Origin: Paraburkholderia bryophila
GTDB lineage: Bacteria; Pseudomonadota; Gammaproteobacteria; Burkholderiales; Burkholderiaceae
DNA: 64,000 bases
NCBI RefSeq assembly: GCF_013409255.1
Contig: NZ_JACCAS010000002.1
Span: forward strand, 186,001-250,000
Direction of reading: 5' to 3'
The translations under genes and the position numbers were made by a program. This document shows, piece by piece, positions 44,937-55,791 of the stretch; position 1 is the stretch's first letter; each line of letters starts with the position of its first letter. The notes under the pieces are model-generated. The model was given only the letters and a program-made list of their open reading frames with translations. It was not told where the DNA came from and did not search any database.

Positions 44937-45183
44937 GGTTTGCACGCGGTTTGTACGCGAACTACATAGCGAATTACGCGGCGAATTACACGGTCGGGTC
45001 GTTTAGAAGCACTAAAGCCGATTTTGAAGCAAGCCCTAAAGCTCCGGGCTGTCCTTCCGTTAATGTTTATAAGCCCGAAGCGCAGCCGCTTAGCTACAAT
45101 GGGTAGAGTCTTAAGTATGATGAAGACTGTCTGCCGCCTTCCGCCTTTACGGCGGCCAACGGCACACATCGCCCGGGGATCCC

Positions 45184-47187
45184 ATGAACGACGACCAACA
45201 CGAGCAGGTGCTTTTTGCCCAGTTCGGCACAAGCAGCCCATGCTGGCGTCTGTCGACCGACAGCAACGCGCTCGAACTCACGCCCGTTACCGGCGACATC
45301 CCCGCCAATGTCGCGATCCCGCTGAACCCTCAACAAGCGTCGCAGATTCGTTGCCTGACCGGCGTCACCTCGCATCTGGTCTTCGACGTGCGCCTCTTCG
45401 GCGAACCGTTGCGTCTGCATCTGGTCGGCAAGAAACTCAACAGCAACACCTGGGCCGGCACCGCGTCCGCGTACGACGACACCGAATCGGTGGCGCGCGA
45501 TCTGGTGCACGGTCTGTCGTTCGCCGAACAGGTCGTCTCCGAAGTGAATTCGGTCGTGGTGATCGTGGACAGGCACGGGCGAATACAACGCTTTAACCGG
45601 CTTGCCGAAGAGCTCACCGGCGTCAAGGAAGAGAACATCATCGGCCGTAACGTGTGGGCGCTGTTCATGTCCACCGAAGACGGCGCCGCCTCCAGCCAGA
45701 ACATTGCCGGCTTCTTCAATCGCGGCGTGTCGTATGAAGTCGAGCGGCGTATCAAGACGGTGCACGGCGAACGGCTCTTCCTGTTCCGCAATAAATTCGT
45801 CCAGAGCGGCAGCGGCGTCGAAGAGCAATTCCTGATCTGCTCGGGCACCGACATCACCGAAGAACGCCTCGCGCAGGAACGGCTCACCCTGCTGGCCAAT
45901 ACCGACGCGCTCACCGGCCTCGCCAACCGCAACGCGATCCAGGACAAGATCCGCGTCGCGATCGAAGAAGCCGCGCCCGGCGAAGCGGTCGGCGTGCTGT
46001 TCCTCGATCTCGACAACTTCAAGAAGGTCAACGACCACTACGGTCACGTGTTCGGCGACCGGCTGATTCGCGACGTGTCGTCGGCCATCAGCACCTGCCT
46101 GAACGAAGGCGACGTGCTCGCGCGGCTGGGCGGCGACGAGTTCATCGTGCTCGCGGCCAAGGGCACCGCGCACGAACTCGAAGCCACCGCGCAGCGCATT
46201 CTCGACCGCATGCGCACGCCGTTCGCGTTGGGCCTCGTGGAGGTCTACACCGGCTGCTCGATCGGCATTGCGTGCTATCCGGAACACGGCGACAGTCTCG
46301 AATCGCTGATCCGTTCGGCCGACACGGCCATGTACGTCGCCAAAGACGAAGGCAAGCGCACGCACCGCGTGTTCTCGCCGGACATGAACCGCCGGGTCGC
46401 CGAGTACATGTGGCTCGACACCAATCTGCGGCGCGGGCTCGACGAAGGCCAGCTTACGTTGCATTACCAGCCCAAGCTGTCGCTCGCCACCGGCACGGTG
46501 CAAGGCGCCGAAGCGCTGGTGCGCTGGAATTCGCCGGAGCGCGGCCAGATCATGCCGGCGGAGTTCATCCGCTATGCGGAAGAATCCGGCCTGATCGGCG
46601 TGCTCGGCCGCTGGGTCATGAACACCGCCGCGAAGCAGGCCGCCAGGTGGAAAGCGGACGGCTACAACCTGCGCATCGCGATCAACGTGTCGGCGCGGCA
46701 ACTGGTCGATACGGCCGTGGTGCGCCATTTCACCGAGGCGCTGCAGAACGCTAACCTCGACCCTTGCCTGATCGATCTCGAGCTCACCGAGAGCTGCCTG
46801 ATCGAAGACGAAGCGGCCGCGCTGGAGCTCATCAAACAGTTCCGCGTGCTCGGCGCGCAGGTGCATCTGGACGACTTCGGCACGGGCTACTCGTCGCTGT
46901 CGCAACTGGGCCGCATTCCGCTCGACGTGATCAAGCTCGACCGCAGCTTCGTGCGCTCGATCAACGCGGACACCAAGGCGCAAGCGTTAGTGCGCTCCAT
47001 GGTGGCGGTCGCGCAGGAGCTGGATCTGAAGGTGGTGGCCGAGGGGATCGAAACCGAATCGGAAGAACTGTTCATGAAGGGGCTCGGCGTCGATTACGTG
47101 CAGGGCTTCCTGTACGGCCAGGCCATGCCGGCCGCTGAGTTCGAACGCTGGTTGCAGGATAGACAGAAGCTCAGGCTGATTGCCTGA
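45184..47187 (+). CDS. PAS-GGDEF-EAL c-di-GMP turnover protein, PdeR (Gmr/YciR) type
   Basis: 667 residues, the size of E. coli PdeR (661). An N-terminal region (1-110), a PAS domain (about 115-230, VVIVDRHGRIQRFNRLAEELTG), an intact GGDEF (residues 316-320, LGGDEF) and an intact EAL domain (E443 in AEALVRW; DDFGTGYSSL, KLDRSF, AEGIET). Thus it may both make and cleave c-di-GMP; homologues act chiefly as phosphodiesterase 'trigger enzymes'. ATG preceded by GGGGATCCC. It lies next to rpfF and in the same window as the c-di-GMP-controlled pel operon. Confidence 0.9.
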   Translation: MNDDQHEQVLFAQFGTSSPCWRLSTDSNALELTPVTGDIPANVAIPLNPQQASQIRCLTGVTSHLVFDVRLFGEPLRLHLVGKKLNSNTWAGTASAYDDTESVARDLVHGLSFAEQVVSEVNSVVVIVDRHGRIQRFNRLAEELTGVKEENIIGRNVWALFMSTEDGAASSQNIAGFFNRGVSYEVERRIKTVHGERLFLFRNKFVQSGSGVEEQFLICSGTDITEERLAQERLTLLANTDALTGLANRNAIQDKIRVAIEEAAPGEAVGVLFLDLDNFKKVNDHYGHVFGDRLIRDVSSAISTCLNEGDVLARLGGDEFIVLAAKGTAHELEATAQRILDRMRTPFALGLVEVYTGCSIGIACYPEHGDSLESLIRSADTAMYVAKDEGKRTHRVFSPDMNRRVAEYMWLDTNLRRGLDEGQLTLHYQPKLSLATGTVQGAEALVRWNSPERGQIMPAEFIRYAEESGLIGVLGRWVMNTAAKQAARWKADGYNLRIAINVSARQLVDTAVVRHFTEALQNANLDPCLIDLELTESCLIEDEAAALELIKQFRVLGAQVHLDDFGTGYSSLSQLGRIPLDVIKLDRSFVRSINADTKAQALVRSMVAVAQELDLKVVAEGIETESEELFMKGLGVDYVQGFLYGQAMPAAEFERWLQDRQKLRLIA

Positions 47188-47260
47188 GCTTCCGCCCGCT
47201 CCGTAGAAAGTCCCATTGAGACCGCCCGTTGCGGTTCGACGCGTTTGAATCAGCCGCGAT

Positions 47261-48148
47261 TCACGCGAAGTTGGCCGCGCTGGTAGCCGCCTGGCGCATG
47301 TTGGACGTGCGGCGGTTTTGCAGCGTCACCAGCCGCTCCATGAAGGCGAGGTCCTTCTCCTCGATCGTGAAAGCGGCGTCCACCCAGTCTTCGGTAATTT
47401 CCATCAGCTCGGCACGCGACAATTGCAGCACGCGCTGGCGAGCCCGCAACATCGCGCGAATGCCGTTCATCTTCGGCTTGAGCGTATCGATAAACGTGCG
47501 CGTGGCGAGATAGGCGTCGCCGGGTTCGAACAACTGATCGACCAGCCCCTTGCCGTAGTGCCATTCCGCCGTATGCGACTCCCCCACGCCGATCAGTTCC
47601 TCGGCGAGCCGCATGCCGGCCTTGCGCGCCACCAGCGAGTACCCGCCCATGCCCGGGAACAGATTGAACGCGATCTCCGGGAAACCCATGCGCGCATCGT
47701 TCTGCGCCAGCAGGAAATGGTGGGCGAGCGCGGCCTCGAAGCCGCCGCCGAGCGCGGTGCCCTCCACCATCGCGATCGAAATCGCGCCGGTGTCGAAGCC
47801 GCGCGCGGCCGCATGCACGCAATCCACACAGGCACGCGCGTAGGCCATCAGCGCCTGGCGCTTGCCCGCGCGGATCGTCTCGGCGAAGAAATCGAGATCG
47901 CCGCCGACGTTGTACATGGTCGGAATCAACGACCCGGTCACCCAGAAATCGATCTGCAGTCCCGACTCTCGCGCCGCCTGCGCGAGGCCCAGAATGTCAT
48001 GCACCAGATCGAGGTTGAAACAGGGACGCGGTTGCGCTCGCAACATCATCCACATGACGTTACGGCCTTCCTCATAGTAAGCGGAGATTTGCGACAGGTT
48101 GCCGGCTTCGATGAACGGACGGCAGGCGTGGTGGCTATGCAGATTCAT
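47261..48148 (-). CDS. rpfF: BDSF/DSF-family quorum signal synthase
   Basis: 295-residue crotonase-fold enzyme of the RpfF type. The two catalytic glutamates E138 (GGGFEAALAHHF) and E158 (MGFPEIAFNLFPGMGG) are 20 residues apart, as E141/E161 in Xanthomonas RpfF. It converts acyl-ACP to cis-2-unsaturated fatty acid signals, in Burkholderia cis-2-dodecenoic acid. Start at MNLHSHHACRPF is chosen for the AAAGGA site; an ATG 9 codons upstream has none. No rpfC or rpfR gene is adjacent. Convergent with the GGDEF-EAL gene. Confidence 0.9.
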   Translation of the reverse strand: MNLHSHHACRPFIEAGNLSQISAYYEEGRNVMWMMLRAQPRPCFNLDLVHDILGLAQAARESGLQIDFWVTGSLIPTMYNVGGDLDFFAETIRAGKRQALMAYARACVDCVHAAARGFDTGAISIAMVEGTALGGGFEAALAHHFLLAQNDARMGFPEIAFNLFPGMGGYSLVARKAGMRLAEELIGVGESHTAEWHYGKGLVDQLFEPGDAYLATRTFIDTLKPKMNGIRAMLRARQRVLQLSRAELMEITEDWVDAAFTIEEKDLAFMERLVTLQNRRTSNMRQAATSAANFA

Positions 48149-48619
48149 TTTGAACGGTCCTTTAAGGTTAAACATTGGTAATGCAATGCGAGCCTAAAGC
48201 AGACCGGAATCGGATGGGAGCGGGGTAACCAACAGATGAAAGCAAGCGCTTATCGAAGCCACGCCGGACGGCGCTCCGGCGGCACGCGGCCGTCTATTCG
48301 CGCGATGCCGTCGACGCAAACGCTTGCGCACCGAAGATGGGCGAAATTAGCCCATCAATGAGCATGCCGGCGCGCGCAAAAAGCGGGCGGCGTAAATCCG
48401 ATTTTTTTGCTGAGTTGGAATGAAAAGGAAATAACGCGCGGTTAGGCAATGCAATCGAAAATAGGCATTGCGGATGTTTATTTTTTGAATTGTGACCTGA
48501 CCGACGGAATACCTAAATTGCATAGCGCGGACCTTCCCCGTGCTGTGCGAGTCGTGCCGATCGGGTCTGACCGAACGGCACGAACTCATGGACCTACGAA
48601 CTTACGGACGCACGAACGC
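48149..48619. other. Gap upstream of rpfF
   Basis: About 470 bases with no supported gene. The section 48400-48530 is AT-richer and probably includes the rpfF promoter. Short open frames here have no ribosome site or similarity. Confidence 0.5.
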
Positions 48620-50083
<1,464 letters not shown>

Positions 50084-50289
50084 GGTGGCGTCCGTGTCGG
50101 CTCTGGTCGGTCGAAACGAACATGATAGTCCTGATGCCCGATGCGCTGAAGCCCTCGCCGCTCAGCCCGGCCTCCGGCGGCTCGCTGGCGACCGCCGGCT
50201 CAATGCGAAAAATCGTTCCGCACGAGCGCTGCGCAAAAGAAATAATCGCGCGACAATCGTCGTTTACGTTGCGTTTGAGGAGTGCCCCC

Positions 50290-50601
50290 ATGGCGGGCAA
50301 TGTCATCGTTCAGGCCGTGGCCGCCGTGCTCGCATTGGCGCTGTATTTTCTGCCGGCCATTCTGGCGGATCGCCGCAAGCGTCACGACGTGCTGACGCTG
50401 GCGCTCTTCAACGCGTGTCTCGGTTGGACCGGTTTCGGCTGGCTGCTTGCGCTCTACTGGTCGTTGCAACCGAACCCGCCGAAGAACGTCGCCGGCGAGG
50501 TGGTCGAGACACGCAAGATCGTGCGGATGAAGGCTTTTTCGACCGCGTTGCTGGTGCGCGTGCAACGACGCGCCACCGCACGGGATAGTTTGAAGAAGTA
50601 A
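50290..50601 (+). CDS. Superinfection-immunity (Imm)-like small membrane protein
   Basis: 103 residues. Two membrane helices (residues about 7-25 and 40-58) with the family signature ALYFLPAILADRRK and NACLGWTGFGWLLALYWS, typical of the 'superinfection immunity protein' family named after phage T4 Imm. Start at MAGNVIVQAVAAV with GAGGAG upstream. In bacteria the family is common and its role unproven. Confidence 0.75.
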   Translation: MAGNVIVQAVAAVLALALYFLPAILADRRKRHDVLTLALFNACLGWTGFGWLLALYWSLQPNPPKNVAGEVVETRKIVRMKAFSTALLVRVQRRATARDSLKK

Positions 50602-50639
50602 GGCCGCGAAGCCGACTCAGTTCGCTTAAGCGCCGGCGC

Positions 50640-50915
50640 TCAGGCCGCCCGGCGCCCCACCCGGCTCCATTGCACGGAGCCGGCGGGAATGGAGCGCGGC
50701 TCGACACGTACGCTGGCCGGCGCGAACATCTCGCGGCGCAGTTCGCCGTGTTCGTCGAACCACTCGCAGATCAGCCAGTCGCCGGGATTGAGCGCCACCG
50801 GTCCCGCGTAGGTGACTGTCATGCGCGAGCCCCCGTCCTTCAACGTCACGACGTCGCCGACGTTGAAGCTGGCGGCTAGCGGTATCTGCAGTGCGTCAAT
50901 GGTGGCGGTCAGCAT
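50640..50915 (-). CDS. DUF2158/YodC-like small protein
   Basis: 91 residues starting MLTATIDALQIPL. The pattern VGDVVTLKDGGSRMTV and CEWFDEHGELRREMF is the DUF2158 (YodC) signature. Function unknown, cytosolic, SH3-like beta fold likely. An ATG 10 codons upstream is possible. Confidence 0.75.
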   Translation of the reverse strand: MLTATIDALQIPLAASFNVGDVVTLKDGGSRMTVTYAGPVALNPGDWLICEWFDEHGELRREMFAPASVRVEPRSIPAGSVQWSRVGRRAA

Positions 50916-50945
50916 ATTCAATCCCCTGGAACTATTGAGCGGCAT

Positions 50946-51406
50946 TTAAGTCATTGCACCGGGCTTTTCGACGTTGGAACTGCTGAGGGAGGGCTCTAAA
51001 AAGTGAAGCCAGATTAACAATTGAATTTAATCCCGGCAAGCGCTATTTATTGACATCGTTTTCAGCGGCACTGCAATAGGTTTGGCATAGCGGGCTAGCG
51101 CACACAAAGCAGGGAAAACCCTTCAATGCCACGCCAGGCATACCACCCATGCGGCACCGCACGATCGCAAGAGTTACGGCCTGCGGCTCGCCTTTCCAGT
51201 AGAAAATGCGAGTTGTATTTCGTCATATTTAATGCGCTTACATACCGTTATCAGGGCTTATTATGATCCCCGTCAAACGTCACGAACGGAATTACCTGTG
51301 AACGACGCGCTCACCGGCAAATAAGCTATGCCCGATATTACGGTTTGTTGAAAGCGCATAATAATTTCCGGCCAGCTTGCTGAAAACGATTACCGGCCCG
51401 CGATTT
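50946..51406. other. Low-GC intergenic gap
   Basis: About 460 bases, AT-richer than neighbours, no open frame with support. It lies past the end of the MFS gene and upstream of the DUF2158 gene. I see no repeat, RNA or clear terminator in it. Confidence 0.5.
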
Positions 51407-52879
51407 TCAAACCGGCTGTGCCGCGAGGCGCAGCGCATGTTGCTGATGCCGCACCAGCAGCACGCTCAAACCGATGCATACGAACATGAGTAGCGCATTG
51501 ATCGCGAGGCTGAACTGGAAGCCATGGGCGTACGCGGTGGGTGTCGAATGACCGCCGATCACCCCAAAGAACGCGCCGCTGATCGCCGCCGTGCCGAACG
51601 CCGAGCCGATCTGCAAGGTCGACGAGACCACGCCCGACGCGAGCCCGGCCTTCTCCGGCGTCACTTCCAGCAGCACGATGCGCACGATCGACGGCAGCAA
51701 CAAGCCGTGGCCGATACCCGCGCACACCAGCCCCAGATAGAACGGCAGATCCGGCGTCACAGAGTGGGCGGAGGCCCAGCCGGTGATCGTGAAGCCGACG
51801 GTCATCATCGCAAAGCCGAGCGTTAGCACATGACTGCCGATCCGCTTGACCACCATCGGCGACGTCAACGGCCCGGCCACGAAGCCCAGCGCGAACGGCA
51901 TGATCGCCATGCCGGACGCGAGCGGCGTCCAGTGCAGACCCGTCTGCAGGAAAACCCCGTACGTTAGGAAAAACGCGCTGTTGCAGTAGAACAGGAACGC
52001 GAGTACCAGACCCAGCGCGAAGGCCGGATTGCGGAACAATTGCAAATCCACCAGCGGATAGCCGCCGCTGCGCTCCACCCGCCGCTCGGTCGCCACGAAC
52101 AGCGCGAAGACGGGCACGGCCAGCGCGAACATCACGAAGGTCCACACAGGCCAGCCAGCTTCGCGGCCATGCGTCATCGGGTAAATGATCAGCAGCAGCA
52201 CCGCGGAGAGCAACGCCACGCCCTTCAGGTCGATGCCCGCGCGGGTGGCCGGCTGATTTTCCGGCACGAACTTCCACGTGCCGATGAACGCCACGATGCC
52301 GATCGGAATGTTGATCAGAAAGATGATGCGCCAGTCGAGCCCGAACGGGTGATACGTGATCAACGCGCCGCCGCCCAACTGCCCGACGATCGACGACAAC
52401 CCGAACATGAAGCCATACAGGCTCATCACCTTGGTCTGCCGATGCAGCGGCACCACCGCGCGAACCGTCGCGAGCACCTGCGGCGCCATCACCGCAGCGG
52501 CGATACCTTGCACGATCCGCGAGATCACCAGCATGTGGCCGCTGGTGGCGAAGCCGCACAGCGCGGACGCGATCACGAAGGCCGCCATGCCCGTCATGAA
52601 CATGCGACGGCGCCCGTATAGATCGCCGAGCCGTCCCCCCGTGATCAGCAGCACCGCATAGGACGACGCATACGCGGACACCACGAGTTGCAACTGCGCG
52701 TTAGTGGCGTTCAGGCCGCTGTGAATCGACGGCAGCGCGAGATTGACGATGAAGTAGTCGAGCGGCGCGAGGAACGCGCCGACGAACAGCACGGCGAGCG
52801 CCAGCCCCTGCCGTTCACCGCGCGGCGCAGTTTGCTTCGAGCTTGCCGCCGTAGTGGACTTGATTGCTTCACAATTCAT
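51407..52879 (-). CDS. MFS drug efflux transporter, DHA2 (EmrB/QacA) type
   Basis: 490 residues with 14 membrane helices, characteristic of DHA2 transporters. Motif near helix 1 (FVGAFLAPLDYFIVNLALPSI) and GGRLGDLYGRRRMF (motif A) are intact. It exports drugs or toxic compounds with protons. Gene lies 30 bases after the TetR regulator in the same direction, so the two form a regulated efflux operon. Confidence 0.92.
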   Translation of the reverse strand: MNCEAIKSTTAASSKQTAPRGERQGLALAVLFVGAFLAPLDYFIVNLALPSIHSGLNATNAQLQLVVSAYASSYAVLLITGGRLGDLYGRRRMFMTGMAAFVIASALCGFATSGHMLVISRIVQGIAAAVMAPQVLATVRAVVPLHRQTKVMSLYGFMFGLSSIVGQLGGGALITYHPFGLDWRIIFLINIPIGIVAFIGTWKFVPENQPATRAGIDLKGVALLSAVLLLIIYPMTHGREAGWPVWTFVMFALAVPVFALFVATERRVERSGGYPLVDLQLFRNPAFALGLVLAFLFYCNSAFFLTYGVFLQTGLHWTPLASGMAIMPFALGFVAGPLTSPMVVKRIGSHVLTLGFAMMTVGFTITGWASAHSVTPDLPFYLGLVCAGIGHGLLLPSIVRIVLLEVTPEKAGLASGVVSSTLQIGSAFGTAAISGAFFGVIGGHSTPTAYAHGFQFSLAINALLMFVCIGLSVLLVRHQQHALRLAAQPV

Positions 52880-52909
52880 GACCGATCGTTCAAAAATTAG
52901 GCAAAAAAA

Positions 52910-53548
52910 TTAGACGAGCGCGCGCATCGCGACGTCCACGATTTTTATCAGTGCGTCTTCCTGATGGGCGACGCGGCCCATCACGCGCAACCCCTGCATG
53001 ATGCACAGCAGGAAATCGCCGACGGCTTTTTCGTCGAGCGTGGCGTTGAACGCGCCGCTCGCCTGGCCGCGAATCACCGACGCCGCGAGCAAGGTCGCCA
53101 TGCGCCGCTGAATCGCGGCGACGCGGGCGCGCAGTTCTTCGTCGCCCGGTTGCATTTCGAGCGTGGTGTTGGTGATGAAGCAGCTACGCTCGCCGGTCAA
53201 CGCGCAGGCAACCCGCGCGTAATGCAGCAGCGCGTTGCGCAGCGACTCTTCGGCCGGGACCGGCGCGTTCAGCCGCTCGGCGAGCCGCGCGACCGAACCT
53301 TCCGCGTAGTGATCCAGTGCGGCCAGCATGATGCCGTGCTTGTCGCCGAATACGCCGTACAGGCTGCCGCGCAACAGGCCGGTCGCCTTGCACAGGTCGT
53401 CGATCGAGGTGGCGTGGTAGCCGTGGTTCCAGAAGACCTGGCTCGCGCTCGCCAATACCGTGTTGGTATCGAACTCGCGCGGCCGGCCTCGCGGACACCC
53501 CGCACCTGCTTTCTTCGCCGATTGATGGGGAGAGCCGGGTTGCTTCAT
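52910..53548 (-). CDS. TetR-family regulator of the adjacent efflux pump
   Basis: 212 residues. The N-terminal HTH spans about residues 25-70 (NTVLASASQVFWNHGYHATSIDDLCKATG, then GLLRGSLYGVFGDK), followed by a helical ligand-binding domain. A basic, Gly/Pro-rich leader (residues 1-22) precedes it. Presumably represses its own operon with the MFS gene until an inducer binds. Confidence 0.9.
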   Translation of the reverse strand: MKQPGSPHQSAKKAGAGCPRGRPREFDTNTVLASASQVFWNHGYHATSIDDLCKATGLLRGSLYGVFGDKHGIMLAALDHYAEGSVARLAERLNAPVPAEESLRNALLHYARVACALTGERSCFITNTTLEMQPGDEELRARVAAIQRRMATLLAASVIRGQASGAFNATLDEKAVGDFLLCIMQGLRVMGRVAHQEDALIKIVDVAMRALV

Positions 53549-53621
53549 AGGATGGATATTATGACCAACCGTTCAAGAAAGCAAGATCGAGTTTTCGTAG
53601 ACCCAGAGGCTTGCTCACCGC

Positions 53622-54470
53622 TCAGCCCGGCTTTCGCCACTTCTGGTCCGCCTCAGTGAACAACTGATTCATCTCGCTCCCGCTGGCCCCTTCTTTTGTG
53701 AAATCGAACGTGCCGTGCTCACGCATCTCGCGCGCCGCGCGCTGGAACGCGCCCAACGCCGCGCGCGCCAACGATCCGCCCACACTCACGCGACGCACGC
53801 CCAGCGCCCGCAATTCGTCGAAGCTGAGCACGACGCCTTGCAAGCCCATCAACACGTTGACCGGCCGGTCCAGCGCGTTGACCACCGCGGCAATTTCTTC
53901 GCGCGTCTTCAAACCGGGCGCGTACAACACGTCCGCGCCGGCTTCCTGATACGCCTGCAAACGGCGGATCGTATCGTCGAGATCGGGACGGCCGGTCAGA
54001 TAGTTTTCGGCGCGCGCGGTCAGCGTGAACGGAAACGGCAGCGAGCGAGCGGCTTCGACCGCGGCGCGCACGCGCTCCACGGCCACTTCAAACGGATAAA
54101 TCGGCGCGTCGTCGTGGCCGGTCCAATCTTCGATCGAACCGCCGACGACCCCAGCCGCCGCCGCCTGGCGGATAGTTTCCGCGCAATCTTCGGGGGCGTC
54201 GCCGAAGCCGTTTTCCAGATCGGCGCTGACCGGTAAATCGGTGGCGCCGGCGATCTCGGCGAGGTGCAGCATCATCTGCGCGCGGCCGATCGCGTTATCC
54301 GGCAAGCCGCGCGTGAACGCGTAGCCGGCGCTGCTGGTGGCGAGCGCTTTGAAGCCGGCCAGCGCGAGCAGTCGCGCGGTGCCGATGTCGTACGGATTGG
54401 GGATGATGAAGGCTTCGCCGGCGGCGTGATACGACTGGAATTGCCGTGCTTTATCGGATTGCGTTGTCAT
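53622..54470 (-). CDS. Isocitrate lyase / PEP mutase-family enzyme
   Basis: 282 residues. TIM barrel of the PEP mutase/2-methylisocitrate lyase superfamily: metal-binding ADLENGFGDAPEDC, GGSIEDWTG, TARAENYLTG. It probably cleaves or rearranges a C-C or C-P bond of a small oxo-acid, but the exact substrate is not clear; the classic lyase KKCGH motif is absent, as in the oxaloacetase-like branch. Start chosen at MTTQSDKARQ. Confidence 0.85.
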   Translation of the reverse strand: MTTQSDKARQFQSYHAAGEAFIIPNPYDIGTARLLALAGFKALATSSAGYAFTRGLPDNAIGRAQMMLHLAEIAGATDLPVSADLENGFGDAPEDCAETIRQAAAAGVVGGSIEDWTGHDDAPIYPFEVAVERVRAAVEAARSLPFPFTLTARAENYLTGRPDLDDTIRRLQAYQEAGADVLYAPGLKTREEIAAVVNALDRPVNVLMGLQGVVLSFDELRALGVRRVSVGGSLARAALGAFQRAAREMREHGTFDFTKEGASGSEMNQLFTEADQKWRKPG

Positions 54471-54696
54471 TGACGGTTCCATGGAAGACCGCCAGCCCCG
54501 GCAGTTTGCCGCAGCGCAGCGGTGAATCGTTGAGGAGGCTTGCAGAGCAACGAGAAAAGCCGGCGGCGGGTTCTGCCCGCGCACCGGCCTGCCGCATTAT
54601 GACAGCGGGTTTGAAAGCGGCAACTCGCGATGCGGCCTGGGTTGGAACTCAGGTTTCACGTCAGGTTGCGGCTTAAGTTTTAACTCAGGCTGCGGC

Positions 54697-55122
54697 TCAG
54701 GTTTCGAGCTTCGCGTCCAGCGTGATCGTGGCGTTCAGGACCTTGGAAACCGGGCAGCCCGCCTTGGCGTCCGCCGTGGCTTTTTCGAAAGCGGCCTTGT
54801 CGCCGCCGGGAATCTTCACTGCCACATCGAGATGCACGGCGGTGATCGAGAAGCCGCCGCCGTCTTTATCCAGCGTGACGGTGGCCGTGGTGCCGATCCG
54901 TTCGGGCGTGATGCCGGCCTTGCCCAGTTCCGCCGATAGCGCCATCGAGAAACACCCCGCATGCGCAGCCGCGATCAGCTCTTCCGGATTCGTGCCGATG
55001 CCGTCCGCGAAACGGGTCGCAAATGAGTACTGGGTCTCCTTGAGGACGCCGCTGTCGGTGGAAATCGAGCCTTTACCGTCTTGCAGGCCGCCTTGCCAGA
55101 CTGCTGATGCTTTACGCTTCAT
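54697..55122 (-). CDS. osmC: OsmC-family peroxiredoxin
   Basis: 141 residues. Two redox cysteines C57 (HAGCFSMAL) and C123 (KAGCPVSKVL) with the conserved Glu (NPEELIAAA). It reduces organic hydroperoxides; OsmC proteins are osmotically induced. ATG preceded by AGGAGAG. A pair of hairpin repeats lies upstream. Confidence 0.9.
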   Translation of the reverse strand: MKRKASAVWQGGLQDGKGSISTDSGVLKETQYSFATRFADGIGTNPEELIAAAHAGCFSMALSAELGKAGITPERIGTTATVTLDKDGGGFSITAVHLDVAVKIPGGDKAAFEKATADAKAGCPVSKVLNATITLDAKLET

Positions 55123-55138
55123 CGCTCTCTCCTGTCGA

Positions 55139-55246
55139 CCAGAGTTAGCGCTTTAGCGCTTACTCTGGTCCCATGCAACGAAGTTGCGCTTGACCAGCGT
55201 TAGCGCTTCAGCGCTTACTCTGGTCCCACGCAACGCAGTTGCGAGT
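55139..55246. repeat. Two tandem 55-bp palindrome-containing repeats
   Basis: Unit 1 (55139-55193) and unit 2 (55194-55246) differ at only a few bases. Each begins with a 30-bp near-palindrome (CCAG..TTAGCGCTT.AGCGCTTACTCTGG) and ends with a smaller one (GCAACG.AGTTGC). Located between osmC and DUF4148 genes. Confidence 0.85.
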
Positions 55247-55481
55247 TGTACCCTCTCGGGCGGGAATCGAACCTCATCATAGGCGCTTCCATGTGCCAGC
55301 GTCGTGACGGTGCCGCAAACGCCCAGCATGGAACCCACCTACCTCACCATATCAATATTGGTAACAATCTTTCTCTGGAACACGGCTTTTTCACGGACCT
55401 TGCAAGAAATAGACTGATTTCAACAGATCGGCACACAGCATTCCACCCGGTCTCTCCAACAATCGAATAACGGAGGTCATC

Positions 55482-55790
55482 ATGAAATCGCTTATTTCCG
55501 CTGTGGTCGTTGCATCCGCTCTCCTCGTTCCGGCCGTGTCGTTTGCGCAGCAGACGAATGGCCCCGTGACGCGCGCCCAGGTTCGCGCCGAACTGGTTGC
55601 CGCGCAGCAAGCGGGCCTCCTGAACCAGAACGACACCACCTATCCGAAGACCGTGCCGCAAAACGCGGTCCCGGTCGCGGTCGCTGAACAAGGTTCGCAG
55701 GATGTGGGCGGGACGAGCGCCGGGTCGTCGGCGGCTGGTGCGCCGACGTCGGCGCAGCAACGGTTGTTCTCGACGTATCGCGGGCAGTAA
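55482..55790 (+). CDS. DUF4148-family secreted protein
   Basis: 102 residues: signal peptide (MKSLISAVVVASALLVPAVS, cleavage near FAQ-Q), then the DUF4148 motif VTRAQVRAELVAAQQAGLLN. The family is abundant in Burkholderia and of unknown function. GGAGGTC ribosome site. Confidence 0.88.
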   Translation: MKSLISAVVVASALLVPAVSFAQQTNGPVTRAQVRAELVAAQQAGLLNQNDTTYPKTVPQNAVPVAVAEQGSQDVGGTSAGSSAAGAPTSAQQRLFSTYRGQ

Positions 55791-55791
55791 C

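Noticed and set aside
48347..48589. 80-codon minus-strand frame between rpfF and the M20 peptidase gene
   Set aside because: No ribosome site, no similarity, AT-rich non-coding composition.
51080..51097. TTTGGCATAGCGGGCTA as a sigma-54 promoter
   Set aside because: No GC at the correct spacing and no gene downstream in that direction.
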